63,757 nucleotides of DNA, taken from the NCBI GenBank assembly GCA_944383135.1, contig CALWOL010000064.1, forward strand, positions 1 through 63,757, given 5' to 3'. The translations under genes and the position numbers were made by a program. The notes under the pieces are model-generated. The model was not told the origin of the DNA and made no database searches. It saw nothing but the letters and a program-made list of their open reading frames with translations. Shown here piece by piece: positions 8,773 to 16,722 of this stretch. Numbering within the stretch: position 1 is the first letter of the stretch; each line of letters starts with the position of its first letter. The stretch comes from an uncultured Flavonifractor sp. (GTDB lineage: Bacteria > Bacillota > Clostridia > Oscillospirales > Oscillospiraceae).

Positions 8773-9318
8773 ATGGAGCTGCGGTTTGCCCTGCTGGACG
8801 GCAGAGGATGGCTGACCGTCCGGGAGCTTCAGGGACGATTGGAATGTAAAGGAGAAATGCCTGACGATAAGAAGGGGCTGTACAAGGGCTGGCTGCTGGG
8901 CCGCGGCGGCAGGGTGCCGTTGGGTGCCTTTGTGCCCGAGCAGGGGAGGCTCCGCCTGTCCCGCGCCCTCCCCCTGAGCCAGCTGGAGGGGCAGGGGGCA
9001 TGGCCGCCCACCGGTGCGGAAGCGGAGTTGGTATATTCTGCGGCGCAAAGACGGCAGGCGCCGCCGTCGCCGCCGGGCTGGAGCTGGATACCGGACCCCG
9101 GAAGGCTGATGGGGGAGCCGTTGCTGGCCCAGGCGGCAGGCAGCACTAAAGCGCTGCTGCACAAAGAGGAGCAAGGTTTCTCCCTTGCCTATCCGTTTCG
9201 TGTGGACGGCCCTTTTCCGCTGACTCCGCTGTTCTGTTTTTCCAGGATTGTGGAGCTGGAGGGAAGGGCGTATGTGGTGTTTCCCTTCCGCCCGGGAGGT
9301 TGTCCCCGGGTGGAATAG
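8773..9318 (+). CDS. Hypothetical protein
   Basis: A 181-residue protein with no family I recognise. The ATG is preceded by AAAGGGGGCGG. It has no signal peptide or membrane segment. Residues 1-75 read like a small beta-rich domain (WLTVRELQGRLECKGEMP, YKGWLLGRGG, VPLGAFVPEQGRLRL). The middle is Pro-rich, and the C-terminus holds a second beta stretch (ALVRIVELEGRAYVVFPF-like, near FSRIVELEG). The repeated pattern of ligand-like loops could mean a structural or regulatory role. It is flanked by a terminator upstream and a promoter downstream, so it may be transcribed alone. Confidence 0.6.
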   Translation: MELRFALLDGRGWLTVRELQGRLECKGEMPDDKKGLYKGWLLGRGGRVPLGAFVPEQGRLRLSRALPLSQLEGQGAWPPTGAEAELVYSAAQRRQAPPSPPGWSWIPDPGRLMGEPLLAQAAGSTKALLHKEEQGFSLAYPFRVDGPFPLTPLFCFSRIVELEGRAYVVFPFRPGGCPRVE

Positions 9319-9347
9319 TTGTTTTTTTCCGCCGTCTGCGGTATACT
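9319..9347 (+). promoter_or_regulatory. Sigma-A type promoter for mrnC-rqcH
   Basis: TTGTTT (9319-9324), a 17-bp spacer and TATACT (9342-9347) lie 37 bp before the mrnC start. Confidence 0.65.
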
Positions 9348-9384
9348 GGCAGGGCATCAAGTACAAAAGAGTTGAGGAAGCGCT

Positions 9385-9801
9385 ATGACTGACTATTTTC
9401 ATCTGAATGCCCGTCCGGATGACATCCGGGGCATCAGCAGCCTGGGACTGGCCCACCTGGGGGACGGGGTGTTTGAGCTGATGGTCCGCTCCTGGCTGTG
9501 CCTCCACGGCAAGGCCACCTCCAAGGGGCTGCACCGGGCCACCGTGCGCTATGTGGCCGCGCCTGCCCAGGCCAGGGCCGTGGAGAAGATTCTCCCCCTG
9601 CTGACGGAGGCGGAGGGGGACGTATACCGCCGGGGGCGCAACGTCAGCCGCCACAGCGTGCCCCAGAACGCCACCCGGACCGACTACCAGGCCGCCACCG
9701 GGCTGGAGGCCCTGTTCGGCTGGCTGTGGCTCCAGGGGAGGACGGAACGGCTGAATGAGCTGTTTGCCGCGATGATGGAGGAGGAAGAGACATGCCGCTA
9801 G
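9385..9801 (+). CDS. mrnC: Mini-ribonuclease III
   Basis: A 138-residue RNase III catalytic domain without the double-stranded RNA-binding domain, as usual for Mini-III. In Bacillus the enzyme matures 23S rRNA ends. Catalytic acidic residues fit D27 in LAHLGDGVFEL and E108 in TGLEALFGWLWL. The NVSRHSVPQNA region is typical of the family. It overlaps the start of rqcH by 10 bp, so translation is probably coupled. In many Firmicutes mrnC follows cysS, but no cysS is present here. Confidence 0.93.
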   Translation: MTDYFHLNARPDDIRGISSLGLAHLGDGVFELMVRSWLCLHGKATSKGLHRATVRYVAAPAQARAVEKILPLLTEAEGDVYRRGRNVSRHSVPQNATRTDYQAATGLEALFGWLWLQGRTERLNELFAAMMEEEETCR

Positions 9802-11516
9802 ACGCCCTGTGCCTCACCGCCGTGGCGGCGGAGCTCCGCCCCATTGTGGAGGGCGCCAACATTGATAAAATCTATCAGCCCACCCGGGATGAGGTGGTGC
9901 TCTTCCTCCGGGGGCAGGGACAGAACGTTCGCCTGCTCCTCTCCGCCAGTCCCGGGCATCCCCGGGCCCACTTTACCACCCTTACCCGGGAAAACCCGGA
10001 CAAGCCCCCCATGTTCTGTATGCTGCTGCGCAAGCACCTGCTGGGGGGGCGCATTCTGTCCCTGGGCCAGCCTCCCCTGGAGCGGATTCTGGACTTTCGG
10101 CTGGAGACGGTGGACGAGCTGGGGGACAGGGTAGAGCGCCGCCTGATTCTGGAGGCCATGGGCCGCAGTGCCAACCTCATCCTTCTGGACGGAGAGGGCC
10201 GTATCCTGGACAGCATCCGCCGCATCGACGGGGATTTGTCCAAGGGCCAGCGGCAGGTCCTCCCCGGCCTCTTCTATCGCCAGCCGCCAGCGCCTGACAA
10301 GTTAAATCCGTTTACACTGGATGAGGACGAGCTGACGGCCGCCCTGGCCAATCCGCTGGGGAAGGAACCGGAAAAGCTGCTGATGGACACCTTTACCGGC
10401 CTGTCCCCCCTCATTGCCCGGGAGCTGGCATTTCGGGCCGGCGACGGGGAGGGCCTGCCCGGTGCGCTGCTCAGGCTGCGAAAATCTGTAAATGAAAATA
10501 ACTTTACTCCATACCTGCTGGTGAGAGACGGCAAGCCAGTGGACTTTACGTTTCTCCCTATCCTGCAATATGGGGCGGAAACGGAGAGCGTCCGTCAGGA
10601 CAGCTTTTCCGCCCTGCTGGACAGCTTTTATGAGCGCCGGGAGGCGGCGGAGCGGGTGCGCCAGCGGGGACAGGACCTGGTGAAGGCGGTGACCAACGCC
10701 CGGGACCGCACCGCCCGGAAGCTGGCCAACCAGGCCCGGGAGCTGGCCGCTACCCGGGATCGGGAACATCTGCGGGAGCAGGGGGACATTCTCACCTCCA
10801 ACCTCCACCTGATGGAGAAGGGTATGACGGTGCTGAAGGCCGTGAACTTTTATGACGCGGCGTGCGGGGAGATTGAGATTTCCCTGGATCCCCGGCTGAC
10901 CCCTCAGCAGAATGCCGCGAAATATTATAAGGAGTACAACAAGAGCAAGACTGCGGAAAAAATGCTCACCCTGCAAATGGAGAAGGGGGAGCGGGAGCTG
11001 GAGTATCTCAACAGCGTGCTGGAGAATCTGGAGCTGGCGGAGGGAGAGCGGGATTTGGCGGAAATTCGTCAGGAGCTGGCTGACACCGGCTATCTCCGCC
11101 GGGGCAAGACTGCGGCCAAACGGGAAAAGCGGGTGGCGGGCAAGCCCATGGAGTTCCGCTCCAGCGCCGGCCTGCGGATTTCCGTGGGGAAGAACAACAG
11201 CCAAAATGACCAGCTTACCACCAAAATGGCCTACAAAAGTGACATCTGGCTTCATACTCAGAAAATCCACGGCTCCCATGTGATTTTGTGGCTGGAGGGG
11301 GGCGAGGCCGATGCCCAGAGCCTGACCGAGGCGGCCATTCTGGCGGCCACCTTCTCCCAGGCCAGGGAGAGCACCCGGGTGCCGGTGGACTACACGCCGG
11401 TAAAATATGTGAAAAAGCCCGCCGGGGCCCGGCCCGGAATGGTTATATACACCACGTATCAAACCGCTGTGGTGGACCCGGACCCGGAGCTGGCACGCCG
11501 CCTGCGGGTCAAATAG
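9792..11516 (+). CDS. rqcH: NFACT-family ribosome quality-control protein RqcH (formerly fibronectin-binding protein)
   Basis: A 574-residue cytoplasmic protein of the Rqc2/NEMF family. In Bacillus RqcH binds stalled 50S subunits and recruits tRNA-Ala to add alanine tails. The NFACT-N domain (1 to about 200) starts DALCLTAVAAELRPIVEGA. A long coiled coil covers about 265-430. The C-terminal NFACT-R domain (about 450-555) holds SVGKNNSQNDQLTTK, DIWLHTQKIHGSHVI and PVDYTPVKYVKKPAGARPGM. At the position of the Bacillus D97-R98 pair, important for tailing, this protein has E97-R98, a conservative change. A tRNA-Ala gene lies 6.7 kb downstream, probably by chance. Confidence 0.95.
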   Translation: MPLDALCLTAVAAELRPIVEGANIDKIYQPTRDEVVLFLRGQGQNVRLLLSASPGHPRAHFTTLTRENPDKPPMFCMLLRKHLLGGRILSLGQPPLERILDFRLETVDELGDRVERRLILEAMGRSANLILLDGEGRILDSIRRIDGDLSKGQRQVLPGLFYRQPPAPDKLNPFTLDEDELTAALANPLGKEPEKLLMDTFTGLSPLIARELAFRAGDGEGLPGALLRLRKSVNENNFTPYLLVRDGKPVDFTFLPILQYGAETESVRQDSFSALLDSFYERREAAERVRQRGQDLVKAVTNARDRTARKLANQARELAATRDREHLREQGDILTSNLHLMEKGMTVLKAVNFYDAACGEIEISLDPRLTPQQNAAKYYKEYNKSKTAEKMLTLQMEKGERELEYLNSVLENLELAEGERDLAEIRQELADTGYLRRGKTAAKREKRVAGKPMEFRSSAGLRISVGKNNSQNDQLTTKMAYKSDIWLHTQKIHGSHVILWLEGGEADAQSLTEAAILAATFSQARESTRVPVDYTPVKYVKKPAGARPGMVIYTTYQTAVVDPDPELARRLRVK

Positions 11517-11541
11517 GCGTCCGTTCAGGAGGAGGCAGAAA

Positions 11542-12228
11542 ATGGAGACCTATCACCTTTTGGTTGTGGAGGATGACCCGGACATCAACAAGCTGCTGTG
11601 CCGGGTGCTGACCGGGGCGGGATATGACTGCCGTCCGGCCTATTCCGGCAGCGAGGCGGCCCTGTGGGCGGGTCAGTACGACTATGACCTGGTTCTGCTG
11701 GACTTGATGCTCCCCGGGCTCACGGGGGAGGAGCTCATTACCCAGCTGCGCCAGCGCAAGACCATGCCCATTCTGGTTCTGTCCGCCAAGGCCGGGCTGG
11801 AGGACCGGGTGAATGTGCTGAAGCTGGGGGCGGACGACTTTATTCCAAAGCCTTTTGACAATGCCGAGGTGCTGGCCCGGGTGGAGGCCCAGCTGCGCCG
11901 CTACCGTCAGTTTTCCGGCGGGGCAGGGGGCAGCGTGCTCACCCACGGGGATTTGGTGCTGGACAAGGAGAGCGTGTCGGTGACGGCGGCGGGCAGGCCG
12001 GTGGCGGTCACCGCCCGGGAGTTTCATATTCTGACCCTGCTGATGGAGCATCCGAAAAAGGTCTTTACCCGGGAACAGCTCTACCAGCAGGTGTGGGAGG
12101 GAACTTACATGGGAGACGACAACACGGTAAACGTCCATATCTCCAACCTCCGCGCCAAGCTGGCCAAGGCCAGTTCCACGGAGTATATCAAGACGGTGTG
12201 GGGCATTGGCTTTAAGATGTGCGATTAA
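11542..12228 (+). CDS. OmpR-family response regulator
   Basis: A 228-residue transcription factor with an N-terminal receiver (about 1-120) and a winged-helix DNA-binding domain (about 130-228). The acidic pocket is E10/D11, D54 in LVLLDLMLPG is the likely phosphorylation site, and K104 in PKPFDN is the conserved lysine. The winged helix carries TAREFHILTLLMEHPKKVFTR and TVNVHISNLR. AGGAGG precedes the ATG. It lies 25 bp after rqcH and directly upstream of an ABC transporter and a histidine kinase, which should be its targets and partner. Confidence 0.95.
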   Translation: METYHLLVVEDDPDINKLLCRVLTGAGYDCRPAYSGSEAALWAGQYDYDLVLLDLMLPGLTGEELITQLRQRKTMPILVLSAKAGLEDRVNVLKLGADDFIPKPFDNAEVLARVEAQLRRYRQFSGGAGGSVLTHGDLVLDKESVSVTAAGRPVAVTAREFHILTLLMEHPKKVFTREQLYQQVWEGTYMGDDNTVNVHISNLRAKLAKASSTEYIKTVWGIGFKMCD

Positions 12229-12311
12229 GACTTTCTTCACCTTTGCTTAAAACGGGATTATTGACTTGCCGTTATACTGGCATCACAATCCAAGAGAAAG
12301 GCTGATGCCGT

Positions 12312-13235
12312 ATGACACAGGAAATATTGGTGACCCGCGGGCTCACCAAGCGATATGGAAACCACCCGGCGGTGGACCGCGTGGATCTGACGGTGGAAAA
12401 GGGTCAGATTTACGGCCTGGTGGGCCGCAACGGGGCGGGTAAAACCACCCTCATCCGCATGGTGACGGGGCAGAGCCTCCCAAGCGGCGGGGAGCTGAGC
12501 CTCTTCGGCGCCTCCGGGGGAAGGGAGCTTCTGGCCGCCCGGGCCCGCACCGGGGTAATGGTGGAGACCCCCAGCTTCTATCCCTACCTTACCGCCCGGC
12601 AGAATCTGGAATACTACCGCCTTCAGCGGGGCATCCCCGGCAGCCGGGTGGTGGAGCAGGTGCTGGAGGAGGTGGACCTGGCGGAGACCGGGAAAAAGGC
12701 CTTCCGGAACTTCTCCCTGGGCATGAAGCAGCGGCTGGGCCTGGCCCTGGCCCTGATGAACCGGCCGGACTTCCTGCTGCTGGACGAACCCATCAACGGC
12801 CTGGACCCGGAGGGGATTGTGGAGTTCCGCAACCTGCTGCTCCGGCTCAACCAGGAGCAGCAGACCACCATCCTCATTTCCAGCCACATCCTGCCGGAGC
12901 TGGCCAATCTGGCCACCTGCTACGGCTTCATTGACAACGGCGTGATGCTGGAGCAGATTTCCGCCCCGGCCCTTCAGGAGAAGTGCCGGGCCTGCATCGA
13001 GGTGCGGGTGGACGACGCCTCCCAGGCGTCCCTGATCCTGGAGAAGGCCCTGGGTGTCCGGGATTACGAGGTGCTGCCCGGCAATATTATCCGGCTGTAC
13101 TGCTGCCTAGACCAGCCCCAGACGGTGGCCCGGGTGCTGGTGGAGGGGGGCGCGGCCCTGCTGTCCATTGAAAGCCGGGGGGCCAATCTGGAGGACTACT
13201 TCCTGTCCATGATCGGAGGTGTCCGCCATGCGTAA
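12312..13235 (+). CDS. ABC transporter ATP-binding protein (BcrA/lantibiotic-immunity type)
   Basis: A 307-residue ABC ATPase. The Walker A motif GRNGAGKT is at 38-45, the signature FSLGMKQ at 134-140, Walker B FLLLDEP at 154-160, and the switch histidine follows in ISSHILPEL. A C-terminal extension of about 90 residues is typical of BcrA/CcmA-type exporters of bacitracin and lantibiotics. Two ABC-2 permease genes follow, the first overlapping by 8 bp. Together with the flanking response regulator and kinase this resembles a peptide-antibiotic sensing and detoxification unit. The substrate cannot be told from sequence. Confidence 0.93.
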   Translation: MTQEILVTRGLTKRYGNHPAVDRVDLTVEKGQIYGLVGRNGAGKTTLIRMVTGQSLPSGGELSLFGASGGRELLAARARTGVMVETPSFYPYLTARQNLEYYRLQRGIPGSRVVEQVLEEVDLAETGKKAFRNFSLGMKQRLGLALALMNRPDFLLLDEPINGLDPEGIVEFRNLLLRLNQEQQTTILISSHILPELANLATCYGFIDNGVMLEQISAPALQEKCRACIEVRVDDASQASLILEKALGVRDYEVLPGNIIRLYCCLDQPQTVARVLVEGGAALLSIESRGANLEDYFLSMIGGVRHA

Positions 13236-13983
13236 CTATCTGGCCGCCGAGTGCTATAAGGTATTTCGGAGAAAATACCTCTACATTACCCTCCTTGCTG
13301 TCCTGGCCCTGGAGGGACTGCTGCTGTGGGGCTGCTGGCTCACCAGCTCCTGGGGCAATGAGGGCATGAGCTTTTATTCCGCCTCCACACTGGTGGTTGC
13401 CATGCTGGGCATAGGTGTATACGCCACCATTCTTACCTGCGACATGGTCTTTTCCGAGCAGTACAAGCAGAACACCCTGAAAAATGAGGTGGCCTACGGC
13501 CTGCCCCGGGTGCGCGTCTACCTGGGCAAGCTGGCGGTCTCTACGCTGATTTCCCTGTTGTCGGCAGTGGTGATGGTGACGCTGTACGTGGCCGGGTGCT
13601 GGGTGCTGCTGCCCCACGACGCCCAGGACGGGGCGGCGATGGCCCTTATCGGGTACGGCCTGCTGGGGGCGCTTCCGCTGTGGCTGGCCGCCCAGGGGAT
13701 TACCATGGCCTGCTATTTCCTGGTGCGCAACACCACCCTGGCCGCCTTTGTCAGCGTTGGTCTGCTGGGCGTCCTGCCGGGAATTTTCCAGGTGATGGGT
13801 CTGCTGGTCCATCCGGCGTTTGAGACGGTGCGGCAGCTGATGCCCACCGTCATGCTGGAAACGCTGCCCTATCTGGCATTTCAGTGGGACTATGTGGGCC
13901 GGTGCTGGCTGGTGGGTCTGGGTCTGCTCCTGCTGTCCGTCGCGGTGGGACTGACGGCCTTTGAGAAAAGGGAAATTCATTGA
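13228..13983 (+). CDS. ABC-2 type permease
   Basis: A 251-residue integral membrane protein with six predicted hydrophobic segments, the first at about 20-40 (YLYITLLAVLALEGLLLWG). The cytoplasmic start MRNYLAAECYKVFRR is typical of LanE/LanG or BcrB-type permeases, and the loop QYKQNTLKNEVAYGLPR is a family hallmark. The ATG at 13228 is preferred over a GTG nine bases upstream because GGAGG lies eight bases before it. It should dimerise with the next permease and the upstream ATPase. Confidence 0.9.
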   Translation: MRNYLAAECYKVFRRKYLYITLLAVLALEGLLLWGCWLTSSWGNEGMSFYSASTLVVAMLGIGVYATILTCDMVFSEQYKQNTLKNEVAYGLPRVRVYLGKLAVSTLISLLSAVVMVTLYVAGCWVLLPHDAQDGAAMALIGYGLLGALPLWLAAQGITMACYFLVRNTTLAAFVSVGLLGVLPGIFQVMGLLVHPAFETVRQLMPTVMLETLPYLAFQWDYVGRCWLVGLGLLLLSVAVGLTAFEKREIH

Positions 13984-14013
13984 TGTTATCAGCGGCGGTC
14001 AGGAGGGGTAGCC

Positions 14014-14760
14014 GTGCTCAACTATATTCGGGCGGAGTTGTGGAAGGCCCTTCACAGCCGCCTTGCCTGGGGCCTGGCGCTCTTCCTGGCGGCCTGTGCC
14101 GCGCTGTTCGGCGTGGGGATGGGGCTCGAGGCGGACTATGCAATACTGGTCTCCGGCGCCAGCGTAACCATGCTCACCGGAATGGTGGCGGCCCCGCTGC
14201 TGGTCCAGGTGGTGGACGGAAACCGGGGTGCGACCTTAAAAAATGAGCTCTCCTTTGGCCTGAGCCGGGGGCGTATATACGGCGGCAAGCTGCTGGCCGG
14301 TCTGCTGCTGGGGCTGGGACTGTGCGCCCTGCTGCTGGGGGGCCTGCTGGGGATCGGCTGGTTCACGCTGCCTCACATTGATCCGGCGGCGGAGAGAACG
14401 GCCCTGGGCGTGCTGGGCTTCAGCCTGCTGGGGGCCCTGCCGATCTGGTACGGGATGCTGGCCCTCTGCCACGCCATGGCGGTGCTCATCTCCGGCACCG
14501 CGGTGTGGACCACCATCTATTACCTGGCGTTTTTCGTGGGACAGCCCATTTTGGTATCCCTGTCCTCGCTGCTGACCGGCGGCCAGCCCGCTCCACTGGT
14601 GGAACATATTTTTATGCCCTATTCTCTGCTCATGCCCCCCTATCTGTCCGGTGTGCTCACCTGGAAGCATCAGCTCCTGTGCTGGGCCGTGGGCCTGGGC
14701 TGGGGCGGGGTGGGAACCGCCGCCGGCCTCATCTGCTTTTTCCGAAAAGAAATCAAATGA
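14014..14760 (+). CDS. ABC-2 type permease
   Basis: A 248-residue membrane protein, paralogous in layout to the previous gene. It has the same N-terminal form (LNYIRAELWKALHSR), the same ATLKNELSFGLSRGRIYGGKL loop, and about six membrane segments rich in Leu, Gly and Ala. The GTG start is preceded by AGGAGGGG. Two similar permeases with one ATPase match LanFEG-like immunity transporters. It is followed after 58 bp by the histidine kinase. Confidence 0.9.
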   Translation: MLNYIRAELWKALHSRLAWGLALFLAACAALFGVGMGLEADYAILVSGASVTMLTGMVAAPLLVQVVDGNRGATLKNELSFGLSRGRIYGGKLLAGLLLGLGLCALLLGGLLGIGWFTLPHIDPAAERTALGVLGFSLLGALPIWYGMLALCHAMAVLISGTAVWTTIYYLAFFVGQPILVSLSSLLTGGQPAPLVEHIFMPYSLLMPPYLSGVLTWKHQLLCWAVGLGWGGVGTAAGLICFFRKEIK

Positions 14761-14818
14761 CCATGGGACGCGCCTGGAAGCCGGGCGCGCCCTTGGCCTG
14801 TCCAGGGAGGGTGGAACC

Positions 14819-15721
14819 GTGCTTGTGCTTTGTATCCTGATGGCCATTGCCTGCGCTGGGCTGGGCTGGTGGGTGTGGACCCAGCGGCGGGCGCTGCGGA
14901 GCGCCGCAGAGCAGCTGCGGGAGATGGAGCGGACCGGCAGCTCGTCCCGGGTGCGGCTGGCGGTGCCCAATGGGGCGGCGGAGGAGCTGCTCCAGGAGGT
15001 CAATGCCCTCCTGGAGGCCCGGCGGATGGACCAGGCCGCCTGGCGGGACCGGGAAAAATCTCTGCGTCAGCAGATTTCCAACATCTCTCACGATTTGCGC
15101 ACCCCCCTTACCTCTATTTTGGGCTACCTCCAGCTGTTGGAGAATCCCGCTCTGCCTGAGGCGGAGCGGCGGGAGTACCTGGACGTTGTGGCGAGCCGCG
15201 CCAAGGCCCTCCAGAGCCTGATAACCGGCTTTTATGAGCTCTCCCGCCTGGAGGGGGGCGAGTATCCCCTGGAGCAGGTTCCCCTCAATCTCCATGCCAG
15301 CCTGTCCGGCTTGCTGGCCGCCTTTTACAGCGATTTTATGGACAGAGGCTTTGACATGACCGTGGAGCTGGAGGAGGGTCTGCCGCCGGTGTGGGCGGAT
15401 GAGGGGGCGGTGCTTCGGGTCTTTACCAACCTGCTCCGCAACGCCCTGGACCACGGGACGGGCAAAATGGAGGTGCGTCTGTTCCGGGCGGGAGACGAAG
15501 TGGTAAGCCTCTTCCGCAACGCGACCAGCGATTTGACGGAGGAGGATGTCCCCCATGTGTTTGACCGCTTCTTTACTTCGGATAAGATGCGCACCGGACG
15601 GAATACCGGCCTGGGTCTGGCCATTGTCAAAGCGCTGGCCCAGCGTATGGGCTGCCGGATTACCGCGGAGCTGGCGGATGGCTGCTTTGTTCTGCGTATT
15701 TTCTGGAGAACGGCGGACTGA
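14819..15721 (+). CDS. Sensor histidine kinase with minimal sensor region
   Basis: A 300-residue kinase. The GTG at 14819 is chosen because GGGAGG lies eight bases upstream and it gives an immediate membrane segment (residues 1-20, LVLCILMAIACAGLGWWVW). There is no extracellular sensor domain. The dimerisation helix carries the phospho-acceptor H91 in NISHDLRTPLTSILGY. The ATPase domain has FTNLLRNALDH (N box) and TGLGLAIVKALAQ (G2 box). Kinases with such short sensors often read the state of a partner ABC transporter. The target should be the response regulator at 11542. An unusual feature is that the kinase gene is last, separated from its regulator by the transporter genes. Confidence 0.92.
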   Translation: MLVLCILMAIACAGLGWWVWTQRRALRSAAEQLREMERTGSSSRVRLAVPNGAAEELLQEVNALLEARRMDQAAWRDREKSLRQQISNISHDLRTPLTSILGYLQLLENPALPEAERREYLDVVASRAKALQSLITGFYELSRLEGGEYPLEQVPLNLHASLSGLLAAFYSDFMDRGFDMTVELEEGLPPVWADEGAVLRVFTNLLRNALDHGTGKMEVRLFRAGDEVVSLFRNATSDLTEEDVPHVFDRFFTSDKMRTGRNTGLGLAIVKALAQRMGCRITAELADGCFVLRIFWRTAD

Positions 15722-15756
15722 GGGAGAGTTCCGGTGAAAAAGGTGGCTGGATGCCA

Positions 15757-15785
15757 TTGACAAGTGGGACAATGGGTGGTATTCT
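15757..15785 (+). promoter_or_regulatory. Sigma-A promoter for nfnAB
   Basis: A perfect TTGACA (15757-15762), a 17-bp spacer and TATTCT (15780-15785) lie 63 bp before the nfnA start. The region is followed by an AT-rich leader. Confidence 0.8.
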
Positions 15786-15848
15786 AAAAATAATTATGGC
15801 ACTCTAATTAAATTTTAGGTATCCGTATTTTTTGAGAGGTGGGGGACA

Positions 15849-16706
15849 ATGGTAAAAATCGTACGAAAAAAGGTCCTGAACCCCAGCGTAACACTGCTGG
15901 AGGTGGAGGCCCCTCTGATTGCCAAGAAGGCGAAGGCGGGGCAGTTTATCATCCTGCGGGTGGATGAATATGGAGAGCGCACCCCTCTGACCATCGCGGA
16001 CTACGACCGGGAGAAGGGGACCGTCACCATCATTTTCCAGAAGGTGGGCCTGACCACCCAGCTGCTGGGCGATCTGAACGAGGGAGACTACATCAAGGAC
16101 TTCGTGGGTCCCCTGGGTCTGCCCACGGAGCTGCCCGAGGGCACCAAAAAGGTGTGCGTGGTGGGCGGCGGCGTGGGCTGCGCCATCGCCTATCCCCAGG
16201 CCAAGAGCCTTCACGCCCAGGGCGTGGTGGTGGACGTCATTGCCGGCTTCCGCTCCAAGGACATCGTGATTTTGGAGGAGGAGTTCAAGGCCGCCTGCGA
16301 TAACCTGTACATCACCACCGACGACGGCTCCTACATGGAGAAGGGCTTCGTCACCGACAAGCTGAAGAGCCTCATCGACGCCGGCAATCAGTACGACGCG
16401 GTGATCGCCATCGGTCCCATCCCCATGATGAAGTTTGTCTCCGCCGTGACCAAGCCCTACGGCATCAAGACCATCGTATCTCTCAACCCCATTATGATCG
16501 ACGGCACCGGTATGTGCGGCGGCTGCCGGGTCACGGTGGGAGGCAAGATGAAGTTCGCCTGCGTGGACGGCCCGGACTTTGACGGCCACGAGGTGGATTT
16601 TGACGAGCTGATGAGCCGCAACGCGGTGTACCGCGGGGAAGAGGCCGAGGAAAAAGAGCGCCATGCCTGCCGGATGGAGCAGCTGGCCCATGAAATGATT
16701 CACTGA
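15849..16706 (+). CDS. nfnA: NADH-dependent ferredoxin:NADP+ oxidoreductase, subunit A
   Basis: The small FAD and [2Fe-2S] subunit (285 residues) of the electron-bifurcating Nfn transhydrogenase, also annotated sulfide dehydrogenase subunit beta. The FAD domain shows ERTPLTIAD and the nucleotide domain VCVVGGGVGCAIAYP. Ligands of the [2Fe-2S] cluster fit D218, C223, C226 and C238 in the C-terminal DGTGMCGGCRV and FACVDGPDFDGH stretch. Nfn couples NADH and reduced ferredoxin to two NADP+. The nfnB gene follows after 16 bp. Nfn is common in saccharolytic and butyrate-forming anaerobes. Confidence 0.95.
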   Translation: MVKIVRKKVLNPSVTLLEVEAPLIAKKAKAGQFIILRVDEYGERTPLTIADYDREKGTVTIIFQKVGLTTQLLGDLNEGDYIKDFVGPLGLPTELPEGTKKVCVVGGGVGCAIAYPQAKSLHAQGVVVDVIAGFRSKDIVILEEEFKAACDNLYITTDDGSYMEKGFVTDKLKSLIDAGNQYDAVIAIGPIPMMKFVSAVTKPYGIKTIVSLNPIMIDGTGMCGGCRVTVGGKMKFACVDGPDFDGHEVDFDELMSRNAVYRGEEAEEKERHACRMEQLAHEMIH

Positions 16707-16722
16707 GAGAGGGGCGGGAACG

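Noticed and set aside
12262..12285. TTGACT and TATACT as a promoter before the ABC transporter
   Set aside because: The two boxes are only six bases apart, too close for one promoter; no better pairing was clear.
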